From: Candidatus Bilophila faecipullorum
GTDB taxonomy: Bacteria; Desulfobacterota; Desulfovibrionia; Desulfovibrionales; Desulfovibrionaceae
Reading direction: 5' to 3'
Length of the DNA stretch: 64,000 nt
Assembly (NCBI GenBank): GCA_944326695.1
Contig: CALVEZ010000009.1
Location: forward strand, 31,705-95,704
Below, in pieces: positions 1-9,438 of the stretch. Every line of letters begins with the position of its first letter. Position 1 is the stretch's first letter. Position numbers and translations under genes: made by a program. The notes below the pieces were generated by a model. It did not search any database. It was not told where the DNA came from and was given only the letters and a program-made list of their open reading frames with translations.

Positions 1-605
1 AGCCCGCCGTCATGTAGACGAATAGAGCCATGCCTTCCTCCCTGTCACGGTGCTTCGGCTCGAAACGATAGCCGTTTAGCCCGCTTCTGGCAATCGGCAG
101 GCGCACGGGTCCGGCACTTTCCCGGCGGTGTACGCCCTGCTGTCCCGCTCTCCGGGCGCGGTATGATGAAGCCGGAGACTGTGGCGCACCTACGGAAGGG
201 GCGTAGGCCCAAAGGTGCCTTCCCCTGCCTATCCCGGCCTTGGTCTTTCAGGTAGCGTTCATGTCGTGGACAACGCCTTCGTCCCTGCGCATCCCGGCCT
301 TGGCTTTTCAGAAACGCTTTGACGGCGGGTGCAAACGCCTTTCCATGACGCGTCCCGGCCTTGTACCGCAAGGCCCGCCGCCCTCGCCTTTGCCGCCATA
401 ACGCGCCACAGGGGACGCCCCAAGCGCCGCCCGGGCGTCTCCCCCGGCCAACAGGCCTCCGGACGCGCCGGGGCCGGACGGCGTTTCAGCCCCGCCGAAA
501 AGCTCTTCCCGGCCTTGCCGCTTGGCTTTTGCGCCGCCCTCCACTATCTTTTCCTCAAGGGCGGTTACGATCCGCCCCCGCACATCCGCAGCAAGGAAAA
601 ACGCC
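1..605. other. Gene-free left end with imperfect repeats
   Basis: No convincing gene is visible before the endonuclease III start. Open frames here are GC-driven, have no recognisable domain and lack a good ribosome binding site. The only structure I see is the roughly 60-bp imperfect repeat listed separately. Confidence 0.5.
231..373. repeat. Imperfect tandem repeat, about 60 bp period
   Basis: The string ATCCCGGCCTTGG begins at 231 and again at 291, each followed by a variant of TCTTTCAG, and a third partial unit starts near 352. Units one and two look roughly 70% alike by eye. On the minus strand they would encode short Lys/Gln/Arg-rich repeats in a 108-codon frame that I do not believe is a gene. 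Confidence 0.6.
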
Positions 606-1241
606 ATGAACAAAAAACAGCGGGCCATGAAGGTTCTGGAACTGCTGGCCAAGCGCTACCCTCATCCCGAAACCCATCTGGACAACACCACGCCGTGGGA
701 ACTGCTCGTCGCCACGGTGCTGGCCGCGCAGTGCACGGACAAGCGCGTCAACGAAGTCACGCCCGAACTCTTCCGGCGCTGGCCCGATCCCGCCGCCCTC
801 GCCCGCGCGGACCTTAGCGAACTTGAGGAAGTCATCCGCTCGGTGGGCTTCTACCACAGTAAAGCCCGGCACCTCATCGAGGCCGCGCGCATCACCGTGC
901 GGGACTTCAACGGCGAAACGCCCCGCACCATGAAAGACCTCATCAAGCTGCCGGGCGTGGCGCGCAAAACCGCCAACGTGGTGTTGTGGGGCGCTTTCGG
1001 CATCAACGAAGGGCTGGCGGTGGACACGCACGTCAAGCGCATTTCCGGCCGCCTCGGGCTGACCGAACACAGCGATCCCGTGGACATCGAGCGCGATCTC
1101 ATGGCGCTTTTCCCACAGGCGGAATGGGGCAACGTCAACCATCGGATGGTCTGGTTCGGACGCCACGTCTGCCACGCGCGCGGCCCCCTCTGCGGGGAAT
1201 GCGAAATGGCCTCCTTCTGCCCCAAAATCGGCGTGAAGTAG
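606..1241 (+). CDS. nth: Endonuclease III (DNA glycosylase/AP lyase)
   Basis: A 211-residue base-excision repair enzyme that removes oxidised pyrimidines and nicks the abasic site. The helix-hairpin-helix LPGVARKTANVVL carries the catalytic Lys, and VDTHVKR carries the catalytic Asp. The C-terminal [4Fe-4S] motif is intact: C-X6-C-X2-C-X5-C in CHARGPLCGECEMASFC. Length is typical of the family (E. coli Nth has 211 residues). An upstream in-frame start at 522 exists, but 606 has AAGGA ten bases ahead and gives the normal N-terminus. It stands alone, with no obvious operon partner. Confidence 0.96.
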   Translation: MNKKQRAMKVLELLAKRYPHPETHLDNTTPWELLVATVLAAQCTDKRVNEVTPELFRRWPDPAALARADLSELEEVIRSVGFYHSKARHLIEAARITVRDFNGETPRTMKDLIKLPGVARKTANVVLWGAFGINEGLAVDTHVKRISGRLGLTEHSDPVDIERDLMALFPQAEWGNVNHRMVWFGRHVCHARGPLCGECEMASFCPKIGVK

Positions 1242-1405
1242 ATTTTTAAAGATAACCTATTGATTATCATGGCATAGTTTTCTTGTAAACGTAGTCTGGA
1301 CGCAGGGCTCACGCTCCCGCGTCCGGGCGCTGCGGCACAGTCCGGGTCCGCGCGCCGCACGGGAAGCGGTCGGGTTCAACCAACCGGAACCAGAGGAAAA
1401 CCGCC

Positions 1406-1753
1406 ATGAAACGTCTTATCGCCTCCCTCGCCGCCGTCGCCGTCCTCGGGATGGCGGGCCAGGCTCTGGCGCTCGAAAAGAAGATCAACATCTTCAACGG
1501 AGCCCAGTACGATATCTACACGCTCTACCTCTCGCCCACCAACGCCAACGCCTGGGAAGAAAACGTGCTGAAGCAAGGCACCCTCCCCAACGGCGACAAG
1601 GTGGACGTGGAAGTCAGCCGCACCGAAAACGCCGAAGCCTGGGACATCAAGGTCACCAACAAGGCCGGCGAAACCATGACGTGGATCGGCGTGCCGCTGA
1701 ACAAGGCCGGCCAGATCACCCTGCTCCCCGACGGGCAGTACAACGTCCGCTAG
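1406..1753 (+). CDS. Small secreted protein of unknown function
   Basis: A 115-residue protein with a clear Sec signal peptide (MKRLIASLAAVAVLGMAGQALA, cleavage about residue 22). The mature part is a compact 90-residue domain with alternating hydrophobic strands (INIFNGAQYDIYTLYLSP, then WDIKVTNKAGETMTWIG), suggesting a small beta-sandwich. I recall similar short periplasmic proteins in other proteobacteria with no assigned function. GAGGAAAAC precedes the ATG. It is monocistronic, with a strong hairpin terminator about 100 bp downstream. Confidence 0.8.
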   Translation: MKRLIASLAAVAVLGMAGQALALEKKINIFNGAQYDIYTLYLSPTNANAWEENVLKQGTLPNGDKVDVEVSRTENAEAWDIKVTNKAGETMTWIGVPLNKAGQITLLPDGQYNVR

Positions 1754-1848
1754 ACGGACTCAACCGCGCGGTCCCGTGTGAACGGCACCGCGCCTTTCCC
1801 CACGGGCACGGGCGCGCCCCGTCCCGACAGCTCCAGTCCCTTTCCCAC

Positions 1849-1900
1849 AGGCCGATCCCGAATCCTCCTCCACGTTTCGGGATCGGCCTTGTCGTTTTTT
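1849..1900 (+). terminator. Rho-independent terminator
   Basis: The stem GGCCGATCCCGAA pairs with TTTCGGGATCGGCC across a 10-base loop and is followed by TTGTCG and six T. It fits the end of the small secreted protein transcript. The 200 bases between it and the phosphatase stop codon hold nothing further that I can name. Confidence 0.85.
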
Positions 1901-2105
1901 CCCGCCCCGCTTCCTGCTCGCAAGCCGCCGCACCTACGGCGGTCCGCACAGCGTCGTCAAAAGACGGACAACAGGGTGATGGTATGAGAATAACCGTCAC
2001 TGATGCGGGTACTGTTTCCATAATAAGATCACCAGGGTGAAAGACGGATGACGACACACCTCAGGAGGAAGAGAGGTCCTCACGGACGGGGCCTCTTCCA
2101 CGCCG

Positions 2106-3419
2106 TCAGCGCCCGCGCACGCACTCGGGGCGCATCACGCCGCGCACCACCAGCTCGAATTGGGTCAGCGGGCAGGGGCCGTCAAGGGTGCACCACGGCA
2201 CTTGCAGGTCCTGCCGCACAATCTCGCCCCGCCCATTCGGGTCGTGCAGCGTTTCGAGCGACTGCGCGAAGAACTGCGCCCGCACGTCATACTCGCCGTC
2301 CGGCTTCTCCCAGAGAGACAGAGCCAGCGCGCTGCCCGGCGGGATTTCATCGGGCGCGTAGCCGGGCAGGTGCCAATGCAGATCAAGCAGCCCGCTGACG
2401 GCGGCAATGTTGGTGTCATGCCCCACATAAATCACGAGCCGGGCCTTTTCCACGCACTCGGGCGCCTCCTGCCCCGCCAGCGCGTTGGCGATGTTCAGCA
2501 AAAGCTGGCTTCCCCGGCTTGACGCCACGGCGGGCACGCGGTTGACGGCGTCGAAAACCCGGCTGTGCACGGGCAGCAGCGTTTCGAGTCTGGCCCGGTC
2601 CACCTGACCCCATCCCGCATCACGCGGCCACTGGGCGTATTCCAGCAGGAAAATTTCCGCTGCGCTGGCCCCCATACCAAGCCCGCCTTCCAGATGGACG
2701 GTGCGGTTTTCCTTGGCAAGGGTCAGGCGCGTGGGCACGTCGGCAATGGTGCAATCCTCGGGCAGATCGTACTTGCGGCACAGGTCGGGCGACGCCGGGC
2801 CGAGCAGAGCCGCAATATCGTGGAGCGGCCCGGCGAGGGAGCGTTCCAGTTCGTCCACGGTACGCGGGGAAAGTTCTCTTTCCACGGCGGCGGGGTCCAG
2901 CGCGCAATAGCCGGCCTCCACGGGATGAAAAAGCGGATCGGGACCGTGATAGGGATAGCGCGCGTACATGAGGCCGCCCTCGGGGTCGAGGCCGGAGATA
3001 ATCGCCTCAGCCGTGGCCTGCGTGCGTTCCTCGCGGTCCGCGTAGACGTAGATCGCCCCCTTTTGCGCCTCATCCTGCGGCTTTCCCTCACCCGGCCCGG
3101 CGGCGGACGTTCCCGCAGGGCGGGATGCTTCGGGCAGGAGCCCGGCCCGCCTCAGACTTTCGCCCTCCTGTTGCCACAAGCGTTTCACCAGTTCCGCGCC
3201 GCGCGCCGTCAGCTCGCCCGGCCTCACCGCCCACTCGGGCCAGTCGCGGCGGCTCCACTGCGCGAGCGTGTCCGCGGATTGCGTGGGCGACCGGACCCCG
3301 TGCCGGGCAAGGATCACCATTTTAACGAGTTTGGCCTCTTCGTGCGGCCTTTCGGCGCCAGCCGGACCGACGGACGCGAGAATCGCGCACAGGACCGCCG
3401 TGCAGATGCTCCACTTCAT
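2106..3419 (-). CDS. Periplasmic histidine acid phosphatase (phytase/glucose-1-phosphatase type)
   Basis: A 437-residue secreted phosphomonoesterase of the AppA/Agp branch of the histidine phosphatase clan. A signal peptide spans about residues 1-22. The catalytic RHGVRSP motif follows directly (residues about 37-43), with the phosphohistidine forming on its His. The proton-donor HD motif lies near the C-terminus in YVGHDTNIAA. Length matches E. coli AppA (432). The start at 3419 is chosen because GGAGG lies seven bases upstream; the open frame continues further without a better signal. The physiological substrate (phytate, sugar phosphate or other) cannot be read from the sequence. Confidence 0.9.
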   Translation of the reverse strand: MKWSICTAVLCAILASVGPAGAERPHEEAKLVKMVILARHGVRSPTQSADTLAQWSRRDWPEWAVRPGELTARGAELVKRLWQQEGESLRRAGLLPEASRPAGTSAAGPGEGKPQDEAQKGAIYVYADREERTQATAEAIISGLDPEGGLMYARYPYHGPDPLFHPVEAGYCALDPAAVERELSPRTVDELERSLAGPLHDIAALLGPASPDLCRKYDLPEDCTIADVPTRLTLAKENRTVHLEGGLGMGASAAEIFLLEYAQWPRDAGWGQVDRARLETLLPVHSRVFDAVNRVPAVASSRGSQLLLNIANALAGQEAPECVEKARLVIYVGHDTNIAAVSGLLDLHWHLPGYAPDEIPPGSALALSLWEKPDGEYDVRAQFFAQSLETLHDPNGRGEIVRQDLQVPWCTLDGPCPLTQFELVVRGVMRPECVRGR

Positions 3420-3556
3420 GCGTAGCCTCCTTTTTGCGTACCAGCCTACCCACGCCCGGGGCTCCGCGTCCATGATACGCTTGTGAGCGGGGGCAGGAAA
3501 AGGCATAGTCGAAGAGGAAGCATCCCGCTTCCGCTCTGCAAACAAGGAGTAACGCC

Positions 3557-4171
3557 ATGACGAAATGGCTTGTGCCGACGCTTGCGGCCTGCCTGCTCTG
3601 CGCCGCCCTGCCAGCGCGGGCCGAAACGCTTACCCTGCCCGCCCCCGACATCCAGAGCGGAAAAGCGCTCATGCAGGCTTTGAACGAACGCCACAGCGCG
3701 CGCCGCTTCAGCCCCCGCCCGCTTTCCGACAGGCTGCTGGGTGATCTTTTATGGGCGGCCTGCGGCGTCAACCGTCCCGACGGACGCCGGACCATCCCCA
3801 CGGCCCTGAACCGTCAGGACATCGAAATCTACGTGCTGCGGGCCGACGGCGCATGGCTCTACGACGCCCCCCGGCACAGTCTGGAACAGGCCACCGAGCG
3901 CGATCTCCGCGGCTTGCTCGGCGCGCAGGCCTTCGCCCGCGAAGCTCCGGTTACGCTGCTCTACGTCTCCGACGCCCGCAAAAACGACAACGAGCTTTAC
4001 GCCGCCATGCACGCGGGCTCGGCCTACCAGAACGTGGGCCTCTTCTGCGCCTCCGTGGGGCTCAACAATGTGGTGCGGGCCTCCCATGACGCCGAGGCGC
4101 TGGCGCAGGGCCTGAACCTGCCCGCCCACAAACGCATCATGATTTCCCAGTCGCTGGGATGGGGCGAATAG
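3557..4171 (+). CDS. Exported nitroreductase-family protein
   Basis: A 204-residue protein with an N-terminal signal peptide (about residues 1-22, ending ALPARA). A nitroreductase domain follows, recognisable from NERHSARRFSPRPLSDRLLGDLLWAACGVNR and a late AGSAYQNVGLFCASVGLNNVV segment. These are the usual FMN-binding and dimer regions of small flavin oxidoreductases. An exported flavoenzyme of this family is uncommon but occurs in Desulfovibrio and other anaerobes. AAGGAG sits about nine bases before the ATG. A small membrane protein starts 12 bp after the stop, so the two are probably cotranscribed. Electron donor and substrate are unknown. Confidence 0.85.
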   Translation: MTKWLVPTLAACLLCAALPARAETLTLPAPDIQSGKALMQALNERHSARRFSPRPLSDRLLGDLLWAACGVNRPDGRRTIPTALNRQDIEIYVLRADGAWLYDAPRHSLEQATERDLRGLLGAQAFAREAPVTLLYVSDARKNDNELYAAMHAGSAYQNVGLFCASVGLNNVVRASHDAEALAQGLNLPAHKRIMISQSLGWGE

Positions 4172-4183
4172 CAAAGGTAGCCT

Positions 4184-4429
4184 ATGAAAACGTTGGCGAT
4201 ACTGAGCGTACTGTGTTTTCCGTTTGTGTATCTGGCCATGATCTGGACAATGACGGGAAAGTCCTACCCCTGGATGATGGGGGCCAGCGGAATGTGGCTG
4301 CTCTGGGGAATAGTCCTGTACACGCGCAGACAAGGGTGGTGGGAACTCGCCCTTATCGTCATGTCCGCTCTGGGCATGGTGGGATTGTTTTTTTTAAAGG
4401 TCATGGCCCGCGCCATGATGCCGATATAA
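4184..4429 (+). CDS. Small three-helix membrane protein
   Basis: Eighty-one residues made almost entirely of three hydrophobic stretches: about residues 4-23, 30-46 and 54-75. The second and third are separated by a basic YTRRQGWW turn. It follows the exported nitroreductase by 12 bp with AAAGGTAGCCT as ribosome binding site, so it may help anchor or serve that enzyme. I do not recognise a family. Confidence 0.7.
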   Translation: MKTLAILSVLCFPFVYLAMIWTMTGKSYPWMMGASGMWLLWGIVLYTRRQGWWELALIVMSALGMVGLFFLKVMARAMMPI

Positions 4430-4578
4430 TAGCCTCAGCAGGAAAACCGTGCCCCTGTCTGGACCGGCAAGGGTAAACAGGCTCAGCACCCGCTAGGCAG
4501 CGTCTCCATTTTCCACGGGCTGCTCGATGGGCAGGAAAGGGCCGCGGCACAAGCCGTCCCCATCCGAAAGTCTGCCGC

Positions 4579-5736
4579 TCAGGAAAAAAGCGGCTTTTCG
4601 GCGGCTTCCCGACGGCCCGTCCGCCTGTCGCATTCCTCATTGATAAGGGCGACCCATTCGTCAAGGCCCGCCTTGATGGATTCGGGAAGGCGGAAGGGGC
4701 CGGGCGCTGGCTCTTCGATGAGTGCCCGCAGCCGGGCCGTCAGGTCTTCGACATCGCCGGGATCGGGGATGACGTGTTGCGGCGGCAGAAAGACGCTGGA
4801 ACCGTTGGCCGCCGAGGACAGCACCTTCAGGCCGCAGGCCAGCGCCTCCAGCACGGCGTTGGAACAGGCGTCGTAGAAGGAAGGCAGGACAAAGAGGTCC
4901 ATAGCCCGATAGAGGGCGGGCATGTCGTCCACCTTGCCCAGAAAATGGACGCGCTGCGCCGCGCCGAGGCGCGAGGCCAGCCTCTGGTAGGGCGCCGAGT
5001 CGCGCCCCCCGGCGATGAACAGATGGACGTTGTCCGGGAGGGAGGCCACGGCGCGGATCAGGCCGCCCGTGCCCTTGAGCGCGAAATTGCTGGTGGCGGT
5101 GGCTACGGCCACGTCGCCCGGCGCGAGGTTGAAGGCAAGGCGGGCGAGGCGTTTCTGTTCCGGCGAGGGCGGCGCGAAACGTGAGAGGTCGGGGAGGTTG
5201 TAAATGACTTCCGGCTCGGCGATACCGGGATAGCATTGCCGGACCCAGCCGCGCACGGCCTCGGAAACACAGATGATCCGGCAGCCGCTGCGGTACTGGC
5301 GGTTGTCGATGATCCGGGTCAGCCAGTTGGCGGGCAGCAGCCAGCGGCGTACCTTTTTGAAAACGCGGGGGAAACCTTCGGGCCACGCCTTTTCGGAAAG
5401 TGCCCAGAACGTTTTCTGCGGGCCGCCGCCCACACGCAGGACGTCCTGATTCCACGTCTTGCCGAGGCTGATGGTCAGATCATAGTTCCCGCTGCGGCGT
5501 ATCTGCTCGGCCCGGACAAGAAACCAGAGCATTTTGAAGAGCTTGAGGCCGCCCGGCCGCCCCACGACGCGCACGCGCACCCCTTCGGGAGGCAGGGATT
5601 CCGAGCGGGCGCACACGAATTCCACCTCGTGCTCGCTGTTCCGGGTTTCCGCCAGTGCTTCGGCAAGGCGGAAGGCGAACTGCTCCACGCCGCCGTAACG
5701 GCTGAGGCGGGGCAAAAAAAGGGCGATGCGGGCCAT
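4579..5736 (-). CDS. GT4-family glycosyltransferase, WaaG-like
   Basis: A 385-residue GT-B fold glycosyltransferase. The N-terminal domain begins with MARIALFLPRLSRYGGVEQF, the glycine-rich acceptor loop seen in LPS core glucosyltransferases. The C-terminal nucleotide-sugar domain has NFALKGTGGLIRA (like the FxxKGxD/L region), HLFIAGGRD, and FYDACSNAVLEALACGLKVL, a variant of the E-x7-E signature in which Asp replaces the first Glu. Overall layout resembles E. coli WaaG, so a role in lipopolysaccharide core assembly at the inner membrane is likely. The start at 5736 is taken because it matches the family N-terminus; the open frame runs further upstream without support. No other LPS genes adjoin, though Kdo transferase lies 7 kb away. 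Confidence 0.85.
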   Translation of the reverse strand: MARIALFLPRLSRYGGVEQFAFRLAEALAETRNSEHEVEFVCARSESLPPEGVRVRVVGRPGGLKLFKMLWFLVRAEQIRRSGNYDLTISLGKTWNQDVLRVGGGPQKTFWALSEKAWPEGFPRVFKKVRRWLLPANWLTRIIDNRQYRSGCRIICVSEAVRGWVRQCYPGIAEPEVIYNLPDLSRFAPPSPEQKRLARLAFNLAPGDVAVATATSNFALKGTGGLIRAVASLPDNVHLFIAGGRDSAPYQRLASRLGAAQRVHFLGKVDDMPALYRAMDLFVLPSFYDACSNAVLEALACGLKVLSSAANGSSVFLPPQHVIPDPGDVEDLTARLRALIEEPAPGPFRLPESIKAGLDEWVALINEECDRRTGRREAAEKPLFS

Positions 5737-5949
5737 ACTCTTCACGTGCGCGCGGGCAGACAAAAGGTTTCGGGGAACGCGAACATAGCCCCCGCGCCGA
5801 CAAAAAGGCAAGCGGGCTTGCCGGGCATCCCATGATAAAGGCACGCTTGGGCCTCGGCCCCACGGCGGCGAGGGGAAAGGGCGTCCGCAAGACGGCCTGC
5901 GGACAAACGCGGAGACTATGGCCCCCCTCTTCACAAAAGGGAGTGGAAT

Positions 5950-6828
5950 ATGGGAAGAATCGCAGCGTATGCCTGCCTTTGTCTGGCGCTTTTGCTGGCA
6001 CCGGCGCAGGCCGCCCCTGTCGCAAGCTATTATGTAAGCGCCACGGGCAATGACGGCCATGACGGGCTTTCAGAAACAACCGCCCTCCGCAGTCTGGACC
6101 ATGCCGTAAACATGGCTTCCAACAGAGGCGAAATCAAGCACATCATTGTCATAGGCAGGTTGTCCAGCGCAACGCCTCTTCTCGATCATAAGGATACGGG
6201 ACTGCGGGAGATTGTCATTACGGGCAAACTCGATGCCGCCGCCCATGAGCGGGCCGTACTGACCTATACGGGCGACGATTACAGCGGCGGCATCGGCCTA
6301 CGCGGCAAGTCAAAAATTCGCTTCGAGCATATTGAAATTTCCGGCAATCCCAACGCAAGCGGGCTGGAAGTGTCCGAAGGGGCCATGATCACGCTTGGTC
6401 CCGGGGCAAAAATCACCCGTAACCACAACTATGGCGATGGCGGCGGCGTGCGTGTTTACCGCGGGGGCATCCTTGTCATGGAAGACGGGGCGGAAATATC
6501 GTATAACCGCTGTTCCACCTTTACATACGGTCGGGCAGGAAATTCCAGGCCGGGCGACGGGGGCGGCATATCCCTTGAGGACGGCATTGCCGTCATCTAC
6601 GGCGGCCGTATTGTCCACAACACGGTGGACGGTGTCGGAGGAGGCATATACAGCTCCGGCTACCTTTTGTGGTACGACGGCGTTATCACACAGAACAAGG
6701 CCAATCAGGGCGGCGGCATCTATCTGTATCGCGGCACCTATAACGATGTGGCCCCCTACGTGGGCAGGACGGCTGGCATGGGGATTCAGGGAAATACACC
6801 CAATGATGTGGAAACGCACGAAGAGTGA
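5950..6828 (+). CDS. Secreted right-handed beta-helix protein
   Basis: A 292-residue protein with a signal peptide (residues 1-21, ending APAQAA). A YYVSATGNDGHDGLSETTAL stretch follows, typical of DUF1565 / pectate-lyase-like beta-helix proteins. The rest is repeating short strands with GGG turns (YGDGGGVRVY, RPGDGGGISLEDG, GVGGGIYSSG, NQGGGIYLY), each a likely helix coil. No autotransporter beta-domain or anchor is visible, so it should be released to the periplasm or outside. GGGAG precedes the ATG by six bases. The function may be glycan binding or cleavage; no catalytic residues are evident. Confidence 0.8.
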   Translation: MGRIAAYACLCLALLLAPAQAAPVASYYVSATGNDGHDGLSETTALRSLDHAVNMASNRGEIKHIIVIGRLSSATPLLDHKDTGLREIVITGKLDAAAHERAVLTYTGDDYSGGIGLRGKSKIRFEHIEISGNPNASGLEVSEGAMITLGPGAKITRNHNYGDGGGVRVYRGGILVMEDGAEISYNRCSTFTYGRAGNSRPGDGGGISLEDGIAVIYGGRIVHNTVDGVGGGIYSSGYLLWYDGVITQNKANQGGGIYLYRGTYNDVAPYVGRTAGMGIQGNTPNDVETHEE

Positions 6829-7090
6829 GCCCGCGGCGTGTTCACACCATCCTCCGTATTCTCAACCCTTTTAAAGGGTTCGACACACATCTTTTCTCCG
6901 GCGGAATGACGAGAGCGCGCTCTGAAAAGAACAAGGCTTTTCCCGGCACGTGTGAACACGCCCTCGCCGCAATCCGGCCTGCCGGGAAACCGCTGGCGCC
7001 GGGATACGTTCCCGGGCCCTGCCCGCCAAGGGCAGTCCGTCCGGGCCGGAATCGCTTTCCTTCCCCTTTTCCTTGCCTTATAGTCGCCTC

Positions 7091-9046
7091 ATGTTCGATC
7101 TCGCACTCCCCGCGCGCACGCCGCTGCCGCAACCGCCGTTCTTGCCGACCACCCGCGCCGAAATGGACGCTCTGGGGTGGGATAGTCTGGATATTCTGCT
7201 TGTTACGGGCGACGCCTACGTGGATCACCCCGCTTTCGGGGTGCCTCTGCTTGGGCGCTGGCTGACCGCGCACGGCTACCGCGTGGGCATCGTGGCCCAG
7301 CCGCGCTGGAAGGACGAGGCGCAGGGCCTTTCCGACATCGTGCGCATGGGCCGCCCCCGGCTTTTCGCGGGCGTCAGCGCGGGCGCGCTCGACTCCATGC
7401 TCGCCCACTACACGGCTTTCCGCAAAAAACGTCACGACGACGCCTACACCCCCGGCGGCAAGGCCGGAGCCCGGCCCAACCGGGCGGTCGTCGTCTACGC
7501 CGGGCTGGTACGCCGGGCCTTTCCCGGCCTCCCGCTGCTGGCCGGAGGCATCGAAGCCTCGCTGCGCCGCATCACGCAGTACGATTTTTGGTCGGACGCC
7601 TTGCGCCGCTCCATCCTCTTCGACGCCCGGCTGGACATCCTTTCCTGCGGCATGGGCGAACGCTCCCTGCTCGACGTGGCCCGCAGGCTCGACGCCGTAG
7701 CCGAAATCGTGGGCGATCTCGCCGCGCTGGAGGCCGTGGACGGTGAACTCTGGCCCGGCCTCTGGGACGGCATCCCCGGCACGGCGCGGCTCGTGAAAAC
7801 GGCTTCCCTTCCCGCCGATCTGCGGGAAGCGGACGGCTGCGAGCTCGTCCGCCTGCCCTCCCACGACGACATGCTCGCCGATCCCCGCGCCTATCTTGAA
7901 GGCTCGATCCTTCTGGAACGCGAAACGCATCAGGCCCGCCGCGCGCTCGTCCAGCCCAACGGCGAGCGCAGCGTCCTGCTCATGCCGCCCGCCGCGCCGC
8001 TGACCACCGAAGAGCTGGACGCCCTTTATAATCTCCCCTTCTCGCGCCTGCCGCATCCTTCCTACAAGGAACCCATCCCGGCCGTAGAAATGATCGCCAC
8101 GAGCATCACCACCCACCGGGGCTGCGGGGGCGGCTGCTCTTTCTGCTCGCTGGCCCTGCATCAGGGGCGGCGCATCGCCTCGCGTTCGCGGGAGTCCGTG
8201 CTCGACGAGGCGCGGCGCATCGCCTCCCTGCCGCGCGGCAGCTCCATTTCCGACGTGGGCGGCCCGAGCGCAAACATGTGGGGGGCCTCCTGCCGCCTCG
8301 ATCCCTCCCGCTGCCGCCGCGACAGTTGCCTGTACCCGAGCATCTGCAAGGGCTTTCAGGTGGATCAGCGCGCCTGCATCCGCCTTTTGCGCGAGGTGCA
8401 GGCCACCCCCGGCGTGAAACACGTCCGGGTCGCCAGCGGCGTGCGCTTCGATCTCGCGCTCAAGGACCCCACGGCGCTCGCCGCCTATACGGGCGAATTC
8501 ACCGGCGGCCAGCTCAAGATCGCGCCCGAGCATTGCGTGCCCGAAGTGCTCGATCTCATGCGCAAGCCGGGCATGAAGCCCTTTGAAGACTTTCTCGCGG
8601 CCTTCGTGCGCTACTCGGAGGAGCACGGCAAGGAGCAGTACGTCATCCCCTATCTCATGAGCGCCTTTCCCGGCTGCACGGACGAGCACATGCGCCGCCT
8701 CGGGGACTGGCTGGCCGCCCGCCGCTGGTCGCCCCGGCAGGTGCAGTGCTTCATCCCCACGCCCGGCACCGTGGCCACGGCCATGTACTACGCCCGCTGC
8801 GCCCCGGACGGCTCGCCCCTCTACGTCGCCCGCAGCGACGAGGAACGCCGCCGCCAGCATGAAATCCTGCTCGGACGGCGCGGCGGTCAGCCTCCGCACG
8901 AAAGACGACGCCGTGACGCCGCCCCCGCGTCTCTGATGAAAGCGGACCGCCCCACGCGGGAAAGGAAAAGAACCACCGGGGAAAGCCCCTTCCCCGAGGC
9001 GGCGGCCCGGCCCGGGCGGGACGGTGGAAGGCGGGGACGAAGTTAG
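7091..9046 (+). CDS. YgiQ-family radical SAM protein
   Basis: A 651-residue protein of the UPF0313/YgiQ family. The N-terminal cobalamin-binding-like region starts about residue 30 ([17 protein letters not shown]), and [20 protein letters not shown] is a family hallmark. The radical SAM cluster motif is [13 protein letters not shown] (C-X3-C-X2-C) near residue 345. [16 protein letters not shown] follows, then KIAPEH and [13 protein letters not shown]. The C-terminal about 60 residues are Arg/Pro-rich and poorly conserved in character. An ATG at 7091 is preferred over a TTG six codons upstream. The biochemical role of the family is unknown. Confidence 0.9.
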   Translation: MFDLALPARTPLPQPPFLPTTRAEMDALGWDSLDILLVTGDAYVDHPAFGVPLLGRWLTAHGYRVGIVAQPRWKDEAQGLSDIVRMGRPRLFAGVSAGALDSMLAHYTAFRKKRHDDAYTPGGKAGARPNRAVVVYAGLVRRAFPGLPLLAGGIEASLRRITQYDFWSDALRRSILFDARLDILSCGMGERSLLDVARRLDAVAEIVGDLAALEAVDGELWPGLWDGIPGTARLVKTASLPADLREADGCELVRLPSHDDMLADPRAYLEGSILLERETHQARRALVQPNGERSVLLMPPAAPLTTEELDALYNLPFSRLPHPSYKEPIPAVEMIATSITTHRGCGGGCSFCSLALHQGRRIASRSRESVLDEARRIASLPRGSSISDVGGPSANMWGASCRLDPSRCRRDSCLYPSICKGFQVDQRACIRLLREVQATPGVKHVRVASGVRFDLALKDPTALAAYTGEFTGGQLKIAPEHCVPEVLDLMRKPGMKPFEDFLAAFVRYSEEHGKEQYVIPYLMSAFPGCTDEHMRRLGDWLAARRWSPRQVQCFIPTPGTVATAMYYARCAPDGSPLYVARSDEERRRQHEILLGRRGGQPPHERRRRDAAPASLMKADRPTRERKRTTGESPFPEAAARPGRDGGRRGRS

Positions 9047-9438
9047 GCGCGGCCTTCAGGAACCCGCGCCCGACCGGATCGGCTTTCCCTCCCGGCCACG
9101 TGGCAAGAAAAAAATCGGCCCGGCCTCCTCGCGATGGTTCCCGCCCCACGGCAACCGTCAGAGAGGAAAAAACGGGAGCCCTTCGCGCCTCTTCCGCTGT
9201 GCGTGACCGCCTTACAAGAGGAAAAGAGCAGCCCGGCGCAGGGTCTCCATGCCTTGGCCGCGTTTTGCCTTGCCCTTAAAAAACGTCTGGAGTGGAGAGC
9301 ACGGAAGAAGCCTTTCTGAGGTATGGTTGAGAAAAAAGGGTGAAAGGCCCCTTCTCCCTGCACTTCGGCAAAGGGCCTGAGGACGGGCATTTCACCGCAG
9401 CGGGAAGCAGGGGACAAAGGACCGGAATAAGGATAAAC
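9047..9438. other. Intergenic stretch, no feature seen
   Basis: About 390 bp between the YgiQ-like gene and the membrane protein gene. I find no RNA gene and no strong terminator. Only GC-rich open frames without start signals are present. Confidence 0.5.

Noticed and set aside
5737..6079. N-terminal extension of the glycosyltransferase from the longest open frame
   Set aside because: The extra 108 residues are Arg/Pro-rich with no family match; the true N-terminus is the GGVEQF-containing start at 5736.
6842..8899. 685-codon minus-strand frame opposite the YgiQ-like gene
   Set aside because: Antisense shadow caused by high GC in codon position three; the plus strand encodes a recognised radical SAM family.
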